DNA from: JAPUIN01 sp041580375
Lineage (GTDB): Bacteria; Acidobacteriota; Polarisedimenticolia; Gp22-AA2
Length of the DNA: 17,435 bases
Direction of reading: 5' to 3'
Assembly (NCBI GenBank): GCA_041580375.1
Contig: JBFGDZ010000069.1
Coordinates: forward strand, 1 to 17,435
A program made the position numbers and the translations under genes. Positions 8,401 to 14,839 of the stretch are shown here, piece after piece. Every line of letters begins with the position of its first letter. Position 1 is the stretch's first letter. The notes below the pieces were generated by a model. The model was not told the origin of the DNA. It did not search any database and was given only the letters and a program-made list of their open reading frames with translations.

Positions 8401-11238
8401 GCGTGCAACGCGACCTCGGATCGCGACGGAGACGGCATCAACGATAGGCTGGACAACTGCGTCCGCACCCCGAACCCGTCGCAGACCGACCGGGACAGCG
8501 ATCAGATCGGCGACGCCTGCGACGGCGACTGCCTGAACCCGCGCTCGGCGGTCCTCTCCGCGGGGTCCTGCAGCCGGACCAGCGCCACGATCTGCACGGT
8601 CGACGCGAACTGCCCGATCACCGGAACCTGCAGCGAGACGCCGGGGAAATCCTGCACGGCCGACAATCAGTGCTCCGGTCCGACGAACGTCTGCATCAAT
8701 TTCTCCCAGGAGACGTGCCAGCGGCTCGGCGTCATCAACGACGGGGGCTGCGGGCTCGTGAACGACGACTTCGACGGCGACAGCGTTTCCGACAACGTGG
8801 ACAACTGCCCGACCGTGCCGAATCCGACGATCGTGCCCGGCACCGTGAAGCAGCTCGACACCGACTCGGACGGCCGCGGCGACGCGTGCGACCCGACCGA
8901 GACGATCGACGACGACAACAACGGGATCCCGGACGACGCGATCACCTACCGCACGTTCGTGAACTGCGACCTGCTCCCGGCGGCGTCGCTCGTCGTCCTG
9001 GCGGCGTCCGTTCGGGACATCGACGGGGACCTGGACAGCTTCGCCGACGCGGGCGAGACGGCCAGGATGAGCATCCAGGTCCGGAACGCCGGACCCGATC
9101 TGACCGGAGCGCAGCTGATCCTGACGACGACGGATCCGGACATCTCCTGCATCACGAAATCGACCGTCATCGTCGGCTCGTTCCCGCGCGGGGCGGTCAT
9201 CGACACCGCGACGCTCGGGATCCCGGACGGCGAGTTCGAGTACATCGTGAGCCAGACGACGGAGACGACCAACCCCGCCGCGGCGGCGAAGGGGGTCTTC
9301 GCGCTCACCGTGACGGCCAACGAAGTCTCGGGGACGAGGAGCCGGGTGACGATCGAAACGCTGCTCGACCTCGACATTCCCGGCGGCGGAATGGAGCCGG
9401 ATCGGATCCCCGGACCGGACGGCATTGCGGGGACCGCGGACGACGGGCTCTTCTTCGAAGACTTCGACACCGACCGGGAGGGGGGCGACGGCCGGATCAG
9501 CCTCAGCCCGCTGCCGATCGGCACCCCGGGCAGCCTGAACGACACCCTCGGCGTGACGGTCGGCACGTCTCCGGGCGGGATCAACATCCTGTCGGGGACG
9601 CCCTGCGCCGGCTTCGAGGTGCCGCCCGTGGAGCCGAGGTGCATCATCGATCCGGACAACGACATGGACTGGCACATCCACTGCCCGTTCGGGGAATGCG
9701 ACAACAAGGCGACCCACGGGACGCCGTCCGACGGGGCCCTCTCGTTCAGCGGCACCGACCCCGGCTTCAGGAACTCGCTGCACTGGGGCGCCCATTACGA
9801 GTCCGGCACGATCAACGGCGACACGACACAATTCCGCCAGCTGGCGGCCTGGATGACGCTGCCGATCAACCTGACGCTGTTCCCGCAGGCCGGCGACCTC
9901 GAGCTGTCGTTCTTCCACATCGTCAGCCTGATGGACAACAACAGCACCGGCGGCATCATCGACGGGCAGGCGGTCGATTTCGGCGACGTGCACATCCAGG
10001 TCGACCAGAACATCGATCCCGCGATCGACGAGTGGGGGGTCTGGGACAAGCTGGCCCCGTTCCAGAACGTCTACGATCACATCGCCTACGTCTGGTCGAA
10101 CTACGGCCCGTCCCCGACCTACTGCATCTTCACGCCGAGCGACAGCGGCACCGCCCCGCCGGCGCCGCGCGGCGTGCGGGAGCTGATGTGCTTCCCGATC
10201 GGGATCTGGTCGCATTGCGGCAATCCGTACGACCAGACGACGGTGTTCGACTGCGACGGCCCCGGCTTCCCCGGCGCGACCGGGAACGGCCTGTGGGTCC
10301 AGAGCAAGTTCAGCCTCGCCAACTTCATCGGCCAGAGGGTGCGCGTCCGCTGGATCGCCCAGTCGTGGGACTTCGGCGGCGGCAACTCCTACTACCAGGT
10401 CGGCGGCACCTGGGCGAACTTCCAGGGCGAAGACGGCTGGTGGGTGGACGACATCCGGGTCACCGGCGCCATTCAGGCCCAGTTCAGCCCGAGCGCCGAC
10501 CTCGATCCGCCAGGCGCCGCGGCCTGCCCGAGCGACCGCTGCCTGGAGGGGCTGGGAAGCGACAACGGGTTCGACATGGCGATCCGCGTGCTGGACGCCG
10601 ACGGAAACGGGATCATCGTGGCCGGGGAGAAGATCCTCGTGTCGGCCTCCCAGACCGATCCGGTCGGCGGCTGCATCGGGGGCAGCACTCAGTTCCGGTT
10701 CTTCCGCGACGGCGTCCTCGTCCAGGAATGGTCGGCGAGCCCCAGCTTCCAGGACAGCCCGCGGAGCGCGGCCACCTACCGCGTTCAGGCGCGCTGCAGC
10801 ATCGACGCGTCGTGCACCAGCACGGCGTCGCCCACGGCCGCCAACACGATCTCGATCCAGGTCTACCGCGGCGACGGCGACGAGATCGATCTCGACGCGA
10901 GCCTCGCGGGCGGAGGCGGGACGCTGCTGGAGTGGATCTCGATCCCGCAGCCGATCCCTCTCACGGGGTACGACGCGTACCGCGGCACGTTCTCCGTCGC
11001 CGGAGACGCGGCTCTGGGCACGCTGTCCTCGGCCGCCTGTCTGGGGTCGCGCGTCGCTCAGCCGGCCGGGGCGCCCGGACCGATCGTCTCGGCGACCGAC
11101 GGCGGCGCGAATCCCGCCGTGGGCTCGATCCACTACTACCTCGTTGGATACGCCCACAGCACGGCGGCGGGGCCGCGATCGCTCCTCGGGCGCCGGAGCA
11201 ACGGCACGCTGCGCACCGAGCTGCCCATCTGTCCGTAG
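2497..11238 (+). CDS. Giant secreted S8 (subtilisin-like) serine protease with jelly-roll, TSP3 repeats and duplicated beta-sandwich tail
   Basis: A 2913-residue extracellular protease; GGAGGG five bases upstream of ATG 2497 supports the start. Layout: signal peptide or anchor (about 8-29); two successive I9-like propeptide domains (135-203, 224-293); S8 catalytic domain (about 300-735) with Asp349 in VTDNG, His405 in THGNVVAG, oxyanion Asn555 in VGNQG and Ser681 in GTSFASA; a jelly-roll like that of KP-43 subtilisins (about 795-1020, with INDLDL near 876). The tail has Y-x-C modules (from 1039 and 1756), DAGE-type CARDB-like domains (1168, 2169), GTPG-to-DD lectin/MAM-like segments (1342-1723, 2342-2652), TSP3 calcium repeats (1859-2134) and a C-terminal fn3-like segment (about 2806-2913). 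The signature Pro after the catalytic Ser is Ala. Ordinary subtilases are 300-700 residues. Substrate unknown; tail likely for surface or matrix binding (inference). Confidence 0.93.
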   Translation: MIPAAGSKRLFGAMLAALGILASVVVMTTLPRADRGGRQTLPASEKHLEAQMLKKLQRLPRFTAAERRADHAVLGDHRPVLPSSEARRNLIETAAGWIDPKNPGELLGRLPADLRGGGRGVVDVAGKGRLLETGVNILQIEQGALRDRGIAAIRDAIGAAGGHVLDTLPSRGLVVRTSRPGAARALGELPFVEAVIEYAPGLKIEPETGRMPLINRNRAAGETIRLRVQIWPGENAENARRSLAGILGEERLVHHSLDGSVFLVEATPAEARRIARLPATRGLSEEPEFILSNAEIPTIMMIGNTRAHGIELPYHDAGVDGGGIDTNGDGRRLNNGTDTVPPQIVAVTDNGLSVDAVHLSHTATQATVPISAPIGPNHRKVHALQNVADPSLSTCDAALSGSNTHGNVVAGIIAGNPGELGFIYNRAFNPERVPERDTTRLDALAKGARILAQDAADSTLCNVAELFERGGNVNPGLLIDRLNAAICPRSGGTGACAGLVGGGQEVHLHVMPFGTPNWDNIVVNVSNGTYPLEASQIDTFLVNNRDYMVFVPVGNQGQIPEDAFFETRWPDLFNGTAADNDPNIAVEPLQVTPPATAKNIVSVGSSLADQGGIGFFSDERPESFPSHGPATAASLRTAPLVLAVGDDFGIGFQVAATNRSGDNDNNNPVENRIDDQNFGTSFASAVATASGAVMRDYFAQGFYPTGTRVDADRMPVVSGSLVRAAIVASASFLEVLATPARTTNSDRVVASSRSVNIGVVAGVPVGVIGNGVQGYGRIVLDHVLPLASYTPTRPLGAPFTLEYPAAGLILYDSLATGEPPIQNPPGTTMTEKTFVVDGPDAVIADGTRVIPAGQLRIAISWPDPPSAAGSGGTLINDLDLEVESPGADNDIATAADNIVYDGNVYISGRPLPSGQWSLGRTPASAGAKDTRNTAEAVHLASLVDDVTANQLVTGTWKVRVKRGTGGAMGNGTITRIDGANEDLNLNGRRDAGEPDTDGDGLLDAGGQPFALVIAGPVFGSGSQTWNGTSHVLPSSRVLIDKVHYNCSDTMTIGVFDADPAVTAADVTARTLVRVVDGSGTVLDEEDGISFTSVSPGSGNFSGARMPVRLGAVGVPRNGIVEGDDGLTVVVRYSDAPRDGEARGDFRCTPNIVRTEFSRQGVPDSQTLVAGGCDNDAYLDAGERLTYSVALSNFGSGEANDLQDVMATLTPQGPGAGAIRVLDSPKNIGRLPANSFAGITFLLAVDETAANALSLADRRVDLVLSLQGRAQSVQLNRTSYSFSHVINADKESLHYSTDFPAGGREVRDFNRNLQIDRADRFDPFFGIFWPDEDIVFSSLFTVGTPGGNISNTLGEDLDENGVLDPGEDIIVNGLLDGGILAGPTPSSADRVPWNFDRNNGGFYTVRGPFSRPGGLTTPSVWEHVRLGHCGFQTAIADGNSNRWFQNNGAGIWHTGDGNPATPSLSSSVCDDHSVPRDGATPPEAERISDFLISPIIQKVNQVPDARGFEYGVEFQRFGFNLNIQFLQTAAQADTTGAVNIDADIDSDTNTCLLCRSYSYSMGGFNFYSYGLYPGSTEPQRTFGITVDPDGSLSAGMQSAVSGDEVGFTAFTSGSNANSSSPIPVAPPDYRPFPDPGAPQICAPGCTVPAECCEQNTVAGPGRNYDVVLLDWEDSQLSLSLGTGQTEAFGGPAPGSPKNRWQFGISFSTIETAAGIGDYGMGIDDVIFEWDEFHPVDEGGDPACGRFGGPGQPAGQQCATLTVDRTAIYECNETVEVTVFDPPRAGQGSVTVFATTDSDGIPFSTGVITANLPRKSFDIPAVPGEPGLFRGFVTISTLIDDTVLLFTNPQTDATLNFFYLDPTCDGDADGQTGENEFGNVDNDGIDAGDNCPFLYNPLQEDADGDGIGDLCDNCPNIANPNQQDSDGDRIGDLCDFDDIDFDGIVNGLDNCKDVYNPGQTPGGGQSTRGLACNATSDRDGDGINDRLDNCVRTPNPSQTDRDSDQIGDACDGDCLNPRSAVLSAGSCSRTSATICTVDANCPITGTCSETPGKSCTADNQCSGPTNVCINFSQETCQRLGVINDGGCGLVNDDFDGDSVSDNVDNCPTVPNPTIVPGTVKQLDTDSDGRGDACDPTETIDDDNNGIPDDAITYRTFVNCDLLPAASLVVLAASVRDIDGDLDSFADAGETARMSIQVRNAGPDLTGAQLILTTTDPDISCITKSTVIVGSFPRGAVIDTATLGIPDGEFEYIVSQTTETTNPAAAAKGVFALTVTANEVSGTRSRVTIETLLDLDIPGGGMEPDRIPGPDGIAGTADDGLFFEDFDTDREGGDGRISLSPLPIGTPGSLNDTLGVTVGTSPGGINILSGTPCAGFEVPPVEPRCIIDPDNDMDWHIHCPFGECDNKATHGTPSDGALSFSGTDPGFRNSLHWGAHYESGTINGDTTQFRQLAAWMTLPINLTLFPQAGDLELSFFHIVSLMDNNSTGGIIDGQAVDFGDVHIQVDQNIDPAIDEWGVWDKLAPFQNVYDHIAYVWSNYGPSPTYCIFTPSDSGTAPPAPRGVRELMCFPIGIWSHCGNPYDQTTVFDCDGPGFPGATGNGLWVQSKFSLANFIGQRVRVRWIAQSWDFGGGNSYYQVGGTWANFQGEDGWWVDDIRVTGAIQAQFSPSADLDPPGAAACPSDRCLEGLGSDNGFDMAIRVLDADGNGIIVAGEKILVSASQTDPVGGCIGGSTQFRFFRDGVLVQEWSASPSFQDSPRSAATYRVQARCSIDASCTSTASPTAANTISIQVYRGDGDEIDLDASLAGGGGTLLEWISIPQPIPLTGYDAYRGTFSVAGDAALGTLSSAACLGSRVAQPAGAPGPIVSATDGGANPAVGSIHYYLVGYAHSTAAGPRSLLGRRSNGTLRTELPICP
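8071..8898 (+). other. Thrombospondin type 3 repeat array inside the S8 protease, with a Cys-rich insert
   Basis: Protein residues about 1859-2134 carry at least five Asp-rich calcium-binding loops of the TSP3 type (for example DADGDGIGDLCDNCP, DSDGDRIGDLCD, DFDGDSVSDNVDNCP), with Cys residues placed to disulfide-bond neighbouring loops. Residues about 2012-2090 interrupt the array with a Cys-rich stretch having ten or so Cys and no DxDxDG loop. TSP3 arrays are known in outer-membrane and secreted bacterial proteins as calcium-stiffened spacers; here the array separates the two halves of the duplicated tail. Confidence 0.85.
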
Positions 11239-11249
11239 GGAGCGCCGGC

Positions 11250-11285
11250 GTCATACCCGGGGCCGGCGATGGCTCCGGGGATGAC
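11250..11285 (+). terminator. Strong hairpin after the S8 protease gene (candidate transcript end or extragenic palindrome)
   Basis: Arms 11250-11264 (GTCATACCCGGGGCC) and 11271-11285 (GGCTCCGGGGATGAC) pair over 15 positions with one A-G mismatch and one G-U wobble around a six-base loop, starting 11 bases after the stop codon. A second palindrome, CGCGGG-T-CCCGCG (11285-11297), abuts it. No U-run follows, so a classic intrinsic terminator is not shown. It could stabilise the long mRNA's 3' end or be a REP-like extragenic element. Confidence 0.5.
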
Positions 11286-11334
11286 GCGGGTCCCGCGGTG
11301 AACGCGGGCACCGGGGTCCGCCCGGGCCCCATGC

Positions 11335-11340
11335 TAGACT
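11335..11340 (+). promoter_or_regulatory. Candidate -10 element TAGACT implying a leaderless mRNA
   Basis: TAGACT, within GCTAGACT, ends seven bases before the ATG at 11348. Transcription from the usual position would begin at or next to the A of the start codon, giving a leaderless message. That agrees with the absence of any Shine-Dalgarno sequence before this gene. No convincing -35 hexamer is visible in the GC-rich DNA upstream. Confidence 0.45.
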
Positions 11341-11347
11341 CGATCGC

Positions 11348-14242
11348 ATGCGGATCTCCCGCCGCGTCCTTCTGGCGGTCCTGTCCCTGGCGTTTCTCTA
11401 TCTCGCGATCTCCGTACGCCGCCTCGATGCGCCCGGCGCCCTCTTCGTCGTCGAACCGCTGGGCCCGTTGAGCGGGCCGCGCGTGGCGCGCGGCGGGTGG
11501 CGGATCGTGCCCCGCCTCCTGGGCCGGGTCGCCGCCTACCCGGGCGGCTCCGCCCGCACGCGCGTCGAGATGAGGGGCGCTCGATCCGTCCTGACGCGCG
11601 AGGGGGCGAGCATCGAGCTTCGGATCCACCTGGTCTACTCCATCGATCCCGAACGGCTCATCGATCTCCACCGGCGTCACGGGCCGCGCTTCGAGACCGG
11701 CTGGCTCGCCGACCGGGTCCGGAGCGCGGTGGCTGAGCAGGTCGCGGGCCGCGATGCCGCGGGCCGCGACGGCCCGATCGGCGAGGCGGCGCCGATCCGC
11801 GGGGCGATCGACGACGCGGTCCGCCCGGACGGCATCCGCGTCGAGTCGGTTCGCGTCGTGGCGTTCGGCGGCCCCGGCTCCGGCGTGGAGGGGATCGTCC
11901 CGGCCGGCGTCGAGCCGATCGATCGCACGGTCGTTCTGATCGGCGTGGACGCCTTCGATTGGCGGGTGATCGACCCGCTCGTCCAGGCCGGACGCATGCC
12001 GAACCTCGAGGCCCTCGTTGCGCGAGGCGCCCGCGCTCATCTGCGCACCCTTCGCCCGATCCTGTCGCCCGTCGTCTGGACGAGCATCGCGACCGGAGCC
12101 GGCCCTGCTCGGCACGGCATCGTCGATTTCGTCGTCACGGCTCGCGACACCGGCGCGCCGATCCCCGTCACCTCCTCGATGCGCCGCGTTCCGGCCCTGT
12201 GGGAGATTCTCGGGGCGCAGGGGATCGAAGGGGACGTCGTCGCCTGGTGGGCCACGTGGCCGGCGACCCCGTTCCCCGGACGGATGGTCACCGATCGCGT
12301 GGCGTATCAGCTGTTCCGCGAGACGGCCGGAGGGGACTGGAGGCGCGCGGACCCGGAGGCGGATCGTGCGAAGACCTGGCCGCCGTCGCTCCTGGAGGAG
12401 ATCCGTCCTTTGATCCGCCTGCCCGCCGAGATCCGGGACGACGAACTCGAGCCACTCCTGGGCGGCCGCCTCCCCCCGCAGCCGACGGAAGGACAGCGCG
12501 AGCGTCTCGACGGGCTGCGCACGATCGTCGCCGCCGCGGCGACCTACCACGCCATCGCGCTGCGTCTCTTCCGTTATGGCGGTCCCGGGTTCAGGACGGT
12601 CTACTACGAGGGGCCCGACACGGCTTCGCACCTCTTCATGGGCTTCCGGCCGCCCGCCCTGGAGGGGTTCGATCCGACCGATGCGGCGATCTTCGGGGAG
12701 GTCGTCGATCGGTTCTACGAGCTCCAGGACCGCTACATCGGCGAGATCGTCGCCGCCGCGGGGGAGGACGCGGTCATCGTCCTGGTCTCGGATCACGGAT
12801 TCAAGTCGGGATCGGATCGCCCGCCGCGAAGCGATCCCCGCATCGGCGGTCCCGCCGCGGCCGACTGGCACACCCCGGTCGGCGTGCTCGTCCTGGCGGG
12901 CCCCGGGATCCGGGCCGGATTCGATCTCGGCGCCGCCTCGGTCCTGGACGTCGCGCCCACCCTGATCGCACTGTACGGCCTGCCGGTCCCGCGCGACATG
13001 GACGGCCAGCCGCTCGTCGCCGCGTTCGAGGAGAAGCTGCTCGAGCGACGTCCCCTGGCCTGGATCGACTCCTACGGGGGGCGCGAGGGGTCGATGGAGC
13101 CGGCCGCCGGGACGGGCGGTCCGCAGCAGGCCGAGCTGCTCGAGAAGCTCAGGAATCTCGGCTACATCGGCGAGGAGCGGCTCACCGCGCACAACAACCG
13201 GGGCCTGCTGGCCCTCGAGGAGGGGGATCTCGACGCCGCCATCGATCACTTCGAGCGCGCGCTCGACAGCGGCGAGTCCTCTCCCTCTCTGGCGCTCAAC
13301 AATCTGGCGGAGGCGTGGAGGCGCAGGGGGGATCCGGAGCGCGCCAGGACCCATGCGCGCCGCGCGCTCGCGGCCGACCCGCGGAACAAGCACGCGGAGG
13401 TGATCCTCGCCCGGGTGGCGGAGGCCGCAGGCGATCCCGGCGCCGCCGAGGCCCACCTGCGCCGGGCGCTCGACATCGATCCCGCCTTCGCTCAGGCGCA
13501 TGCTCTGCTCGGCGCGCTGAGGGAGGCTCGCGGGGACGACGCGGGGGCTCTGGCCGCCTATCGCAGGGCGGTCGAGATCGCGCCGCTCGGCGCCGACGAG
13601 CACGCGCGCATCGGGGAGATTCACCGGCGGCGGGGCGAACTCGAGGAGGCGGCCCGCTCGTTCGAGGAGGCGCTGCGGTGCGACCGGCGGCATCTCGCGG
13701 CGATGAACAATTTCGGCCTCACGCTGCAGGAGATGGGCCGCCTCGACGCGGCGCGCGAACTCTACGAGCGCGGACTGACCATGCGGCCGGGCCATGCCGT
13801 GCTGTTGAACAGCCTCGGGACGCTGCTGGCCCTGCAGGGGAAGACCGACGAGGCGATCGCGCGGATCGAGGAAGCGGTGCGGTCCGACCCCGGCTGGCCC
13901 GTGGCGCAGGGCAACCTCGCTCTGCTCCTGGACGGGTCGCCCCGCGCGGCGGAGGCGGGCGCGGCGTTCGAGAGATGGATCGCTCTCGAGCCGGAATCCG
14001 GCGGCGCGCGCATCGGTCTGGCGGAGTGGCACCTGCGCCGCGGCGAGGTCGCGGCCGCGCGCGCCCTGCTGGAGGAGGCGGCGCGGCTGGCGCCGCGCGA
14101 CGCCCGCGCTCAGACCCTTCTCGGAGAAGTCTACCTGCGGCTCGGCCGGACCGAGGAGGCGATCCGGGCGCTGCGCCGGTCTCTCGCGATCGATCCGGGC
14201 CAGGACGGTGTCAGGCGGCGACTCGCCGAGATCGGGGGATGA
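11348..14242 (+). CDS. Membrane-anchored SPFH-like / type I phosphodiesterase (alkaline phosphatase superfamily) / TPR fusion protein
   Basis: A 964-residue protein. Residues 6-22 form an N-terminal membrane anchor after a basic start, placing the rest outside the cytoplasm. Residues about 30-175 look like an SPFH/band-7 domain (VLTREGASIEL, YSIDPERL, then a helical stretch), as in periplasmic HflK/HflC. Residues about 195-560 are a type I phosphodiesterase: metal ligand Asp201 (GVDAFDW), nucleophile Thr245 (SPVVWTSIATG), Asp424 and His428 (PDTASHLFM), Asp482-His483 (SDHG) and His508 (WHTP) are all present. The LRNLGYIGE motif (about 600-608) leads to about ten TPRs (612-960). The alkaline phosphatase superfamily cleaves phosphodiesters, phosphonates or phosphomonoesters; the substrate is not readable here. 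TPRs suggest a protein partner. A small lipoprotein gene follows 49 bp downstream. The phosphodiesterase and TPR calls are firm; the SPFH call rests on pattern and topology. Confidence 0.9.
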   Translation: MRISRRVLLAVLSLAFLYLAISVRRLDAPGALFVVEPLGPLSGPRVARGGWRIVPRLLGRVAAYPGGSARTRVEMRGARSVLTREGASIELRIHLVYSIDPERLIDLHRRHGPRFETGWLADRVRSAVAEQVAGRDAAGRDGPIGEAAPIRGAIDDAVRPDGIRVESVRVVAFGGPGSGVEGIVPAGVEPIDRTVVLIGVDAFDWRVIDPLVQAGRMPNLEALVARGARAHLRTLRPILSPVVWTSIATGAGPARHGIVDFVVTARDTGAPIPVTSSMRRVPALWEILGAQGIEGDVVAWWATWPATPFPGRMVTDRVAYQLFRETAGGDWRRADPEADRAKTWPPSLLEEIRPLIRLPAEIRDDELEPLLGGRLPPQPTEGQRERLDGLRTIVAAAATYHAIALRLFRYGGPGFRTVYYEGPDTASHLFMGFRPPALEGFDPTDAAIFGEVVDRFYELQDRYIGEIVAAAGEDAVIVLVSDHGFKSGSDRPPRSDPRIGGPAAADWHTPVGVLVLAGPGIRAGFDLGAASVLDVAPTLIALYGLPVPRDMDGQPLVAAFEEKLLERRPLAWIDSYGGREGSMEPAAGTGGPQQAELLEKLRNLGYIGEERLTAHNNRGLLALEEGDLDAAIDHFERALDSGESSPSLALNNLAEAWRRRGDPERARTHARRALAADPRNKHAEVILARVAEAAGDPGAAEAHLRRALDIDPAFAQAHALLGALREARGDDAGALAAYRRAVEIAPLGADEHARIGEIHRRRGELEEAARSFEEALRCDRRHLAAMNNFGLTLQEMGRLDAARELYERGLTMRPGHAVLLNSLGTLLALQGKTDEAIARIEEAVRSDPGWPVAQGNLALLLDGSPRAAEAGAAFERWIALEPESGGARIGLAEWHLRRGEVAAARALLEEAARLAPRDARAQTLLGEVYLRLGRTEEAIRALRRSLAIDPGQDGVRRRLAEIGG

Positions 14243-14249
14243 TCGCGGC

Positions 14250-14278
14250 TTGCCCGGAACGGGGCGCACCGCTATAGT
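14250..14278 (+). promoter_or_regulatory. Candidate sigma70-like promoter TTGCCC-17-TATAGT for the NTF2-like lipoprotein
   Basis: TTGCCC (14250-14255) and TATAGT (14273-14278) are separated by exactly 17 bases, with a predicted start near 14285 and a leader of only about seven bases. The -35 hexamer is identical to that of the candidate promoter of the DUF1579 gene. It starts just after the stop of the upstream phosphodiesterase gene, so the lipoprotein can probably be transcribed on its own. Confidence 0.45.
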
Positions 14279-14291
14279 GGCCGCCGCACTC

Positions 14292-14789
14292 ATGGATCAC
14301 GCAGGCCGGACCCTGAGATCCCCCGCCCGGCGGCACCCGTCGCCGCTCCTCCTCGTGCTGGCGGCCGCCGTTGCCTGCCATGGCGGACCCCGAACGCCCG
14401 AGGCGCGGGTCCGCGCCGTCATCGAGCGCGCCCAGCAGGCGGTCGCCGAGAAAGACCTCGGGATCCTGACCGAGCTGGTCTCGAAGCGGTACGAGGACGC
14501 GTCCGGACGCGATCGGGACGCCATCGTCACGATGCTCCGCCGCCAGTTCGTGGAGTTTCAGTCGATCCATCTGCTGACCCGGGTTCAGTCCCTCGAGCTG
14601 CCGGAGCCCAAGCGCGCGGAGGCGAGGGTGCTGGTCGCAGCGGGAGCGACGCCGCTGTCGGAGGAGGATCTCGCCTCGATGCGGGCCGATCTCTACCGCT
14701 TCGAGCTGACGCTGGCGGACGAGGATCCGGGCGGATGGCGCGTGGTGCGTGCCGCCTGGCGGCGCGTGGGCGCGGGCGGCCTGATGTGA
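14292..14789 (+). CDS. Small NTF2-like (SnoaL/DUF4440-type) lipoprotein
   Basis: From ATG 14292 this gives 165 residues. A basic N-region (RSPARRH) and a hydrophobic core lead to AVAC followed by HGG, read as a lipoprotein signal with Cys at about residue 29 (a weak lipobox, since -3 is Ala rather than Leu). The mature part resembles NTF2-like proteins: an N-terminal helix with RVRAVIERA, a second with LTELVSKRYED, then beta strands ending in the typical WRVVRAAWRR. Such domains form a cone-shaped pocket and may bind ligands or act as a scaffold; no catalytic residues can be assigned. The frame is open upstream to 14208, but that region overlaps the previous gene and a candidate promoter, so the downstream ATG is preferred. 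In-frame GTG 14277 is an alternative start. It may assist the phosphodiesterase upstream (inference). Confidence 0.75.
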   Translation: MDHAGRTLRSPARRHPSPLLLVLAAAVACHGGPRTPEARVRAVIERAQQAVAEKDLGILTELVSKRYEDASGRDRDAIVTMLRRQFVEFQSIHLLTRVQSLELPEPKRAEARVLVAAGATPLSEEDLASMRADLYRFELTLADEDPGGWRVVRAAWRRVGAGGLM

Positions 14790-14796
14790 TCGTTCC

Positions 14797-14817
14797 CGGC
14801 CCCGCCCCGAGGGGCCG
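14797..14817. terminator. GC-rich hairpin between convergent genes
   Basis: CGGCCCC (14797-14803) and GGGGCCG (14811-14817) form a perfect 7-bp stem with a seven-base loop. Further pairing with GGCGGGCCG at 14819-14827 is possible as an alternative fold. It lies between the stops of two convergent genes (14789 and 14842) and could end transcription from both sides, but neither side has a long U-run. Confidence 0.4.
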
Positions 14818-14839
14818 AGGCGGGCCGTCTCGACACAGA

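Noticed and set aside
8083..8900. Possible tandem DNA repeat or CRISPR-like array
   Set aside because: The periodicity is at the protein level (TSP3 calcium loops); nucleotide units vary in length and sequence and lie inside one reading frame.
5995..11157. A 1720-codon open frame on the minus strand opposite the giant protease
   Set aside because: Composition is dominated by Arg, Val, Asp, Ala and Gly in the monotonous way of an antisense shadow of GC-rich coding DNA. The plus-strand frame has clear domains, a signal peptide and a ribosome binding site.
14208..14291. Upstream extension of the NTF2-like lipoprotein to an ATG at 14208
   Set aside because: It would overlap the end of the preceding gene, run through a candidate promoter and bury the lipoprotein signal peptide 28 residues into the protein.
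10961..14293. A 1110-codon minus-strand open frame opposite the phosphodiesterase fusion
   Set aside because: Arg/Pro/Gly-rich with no domain pattern; the plus frame holds all the metal ligands and the TPRs.
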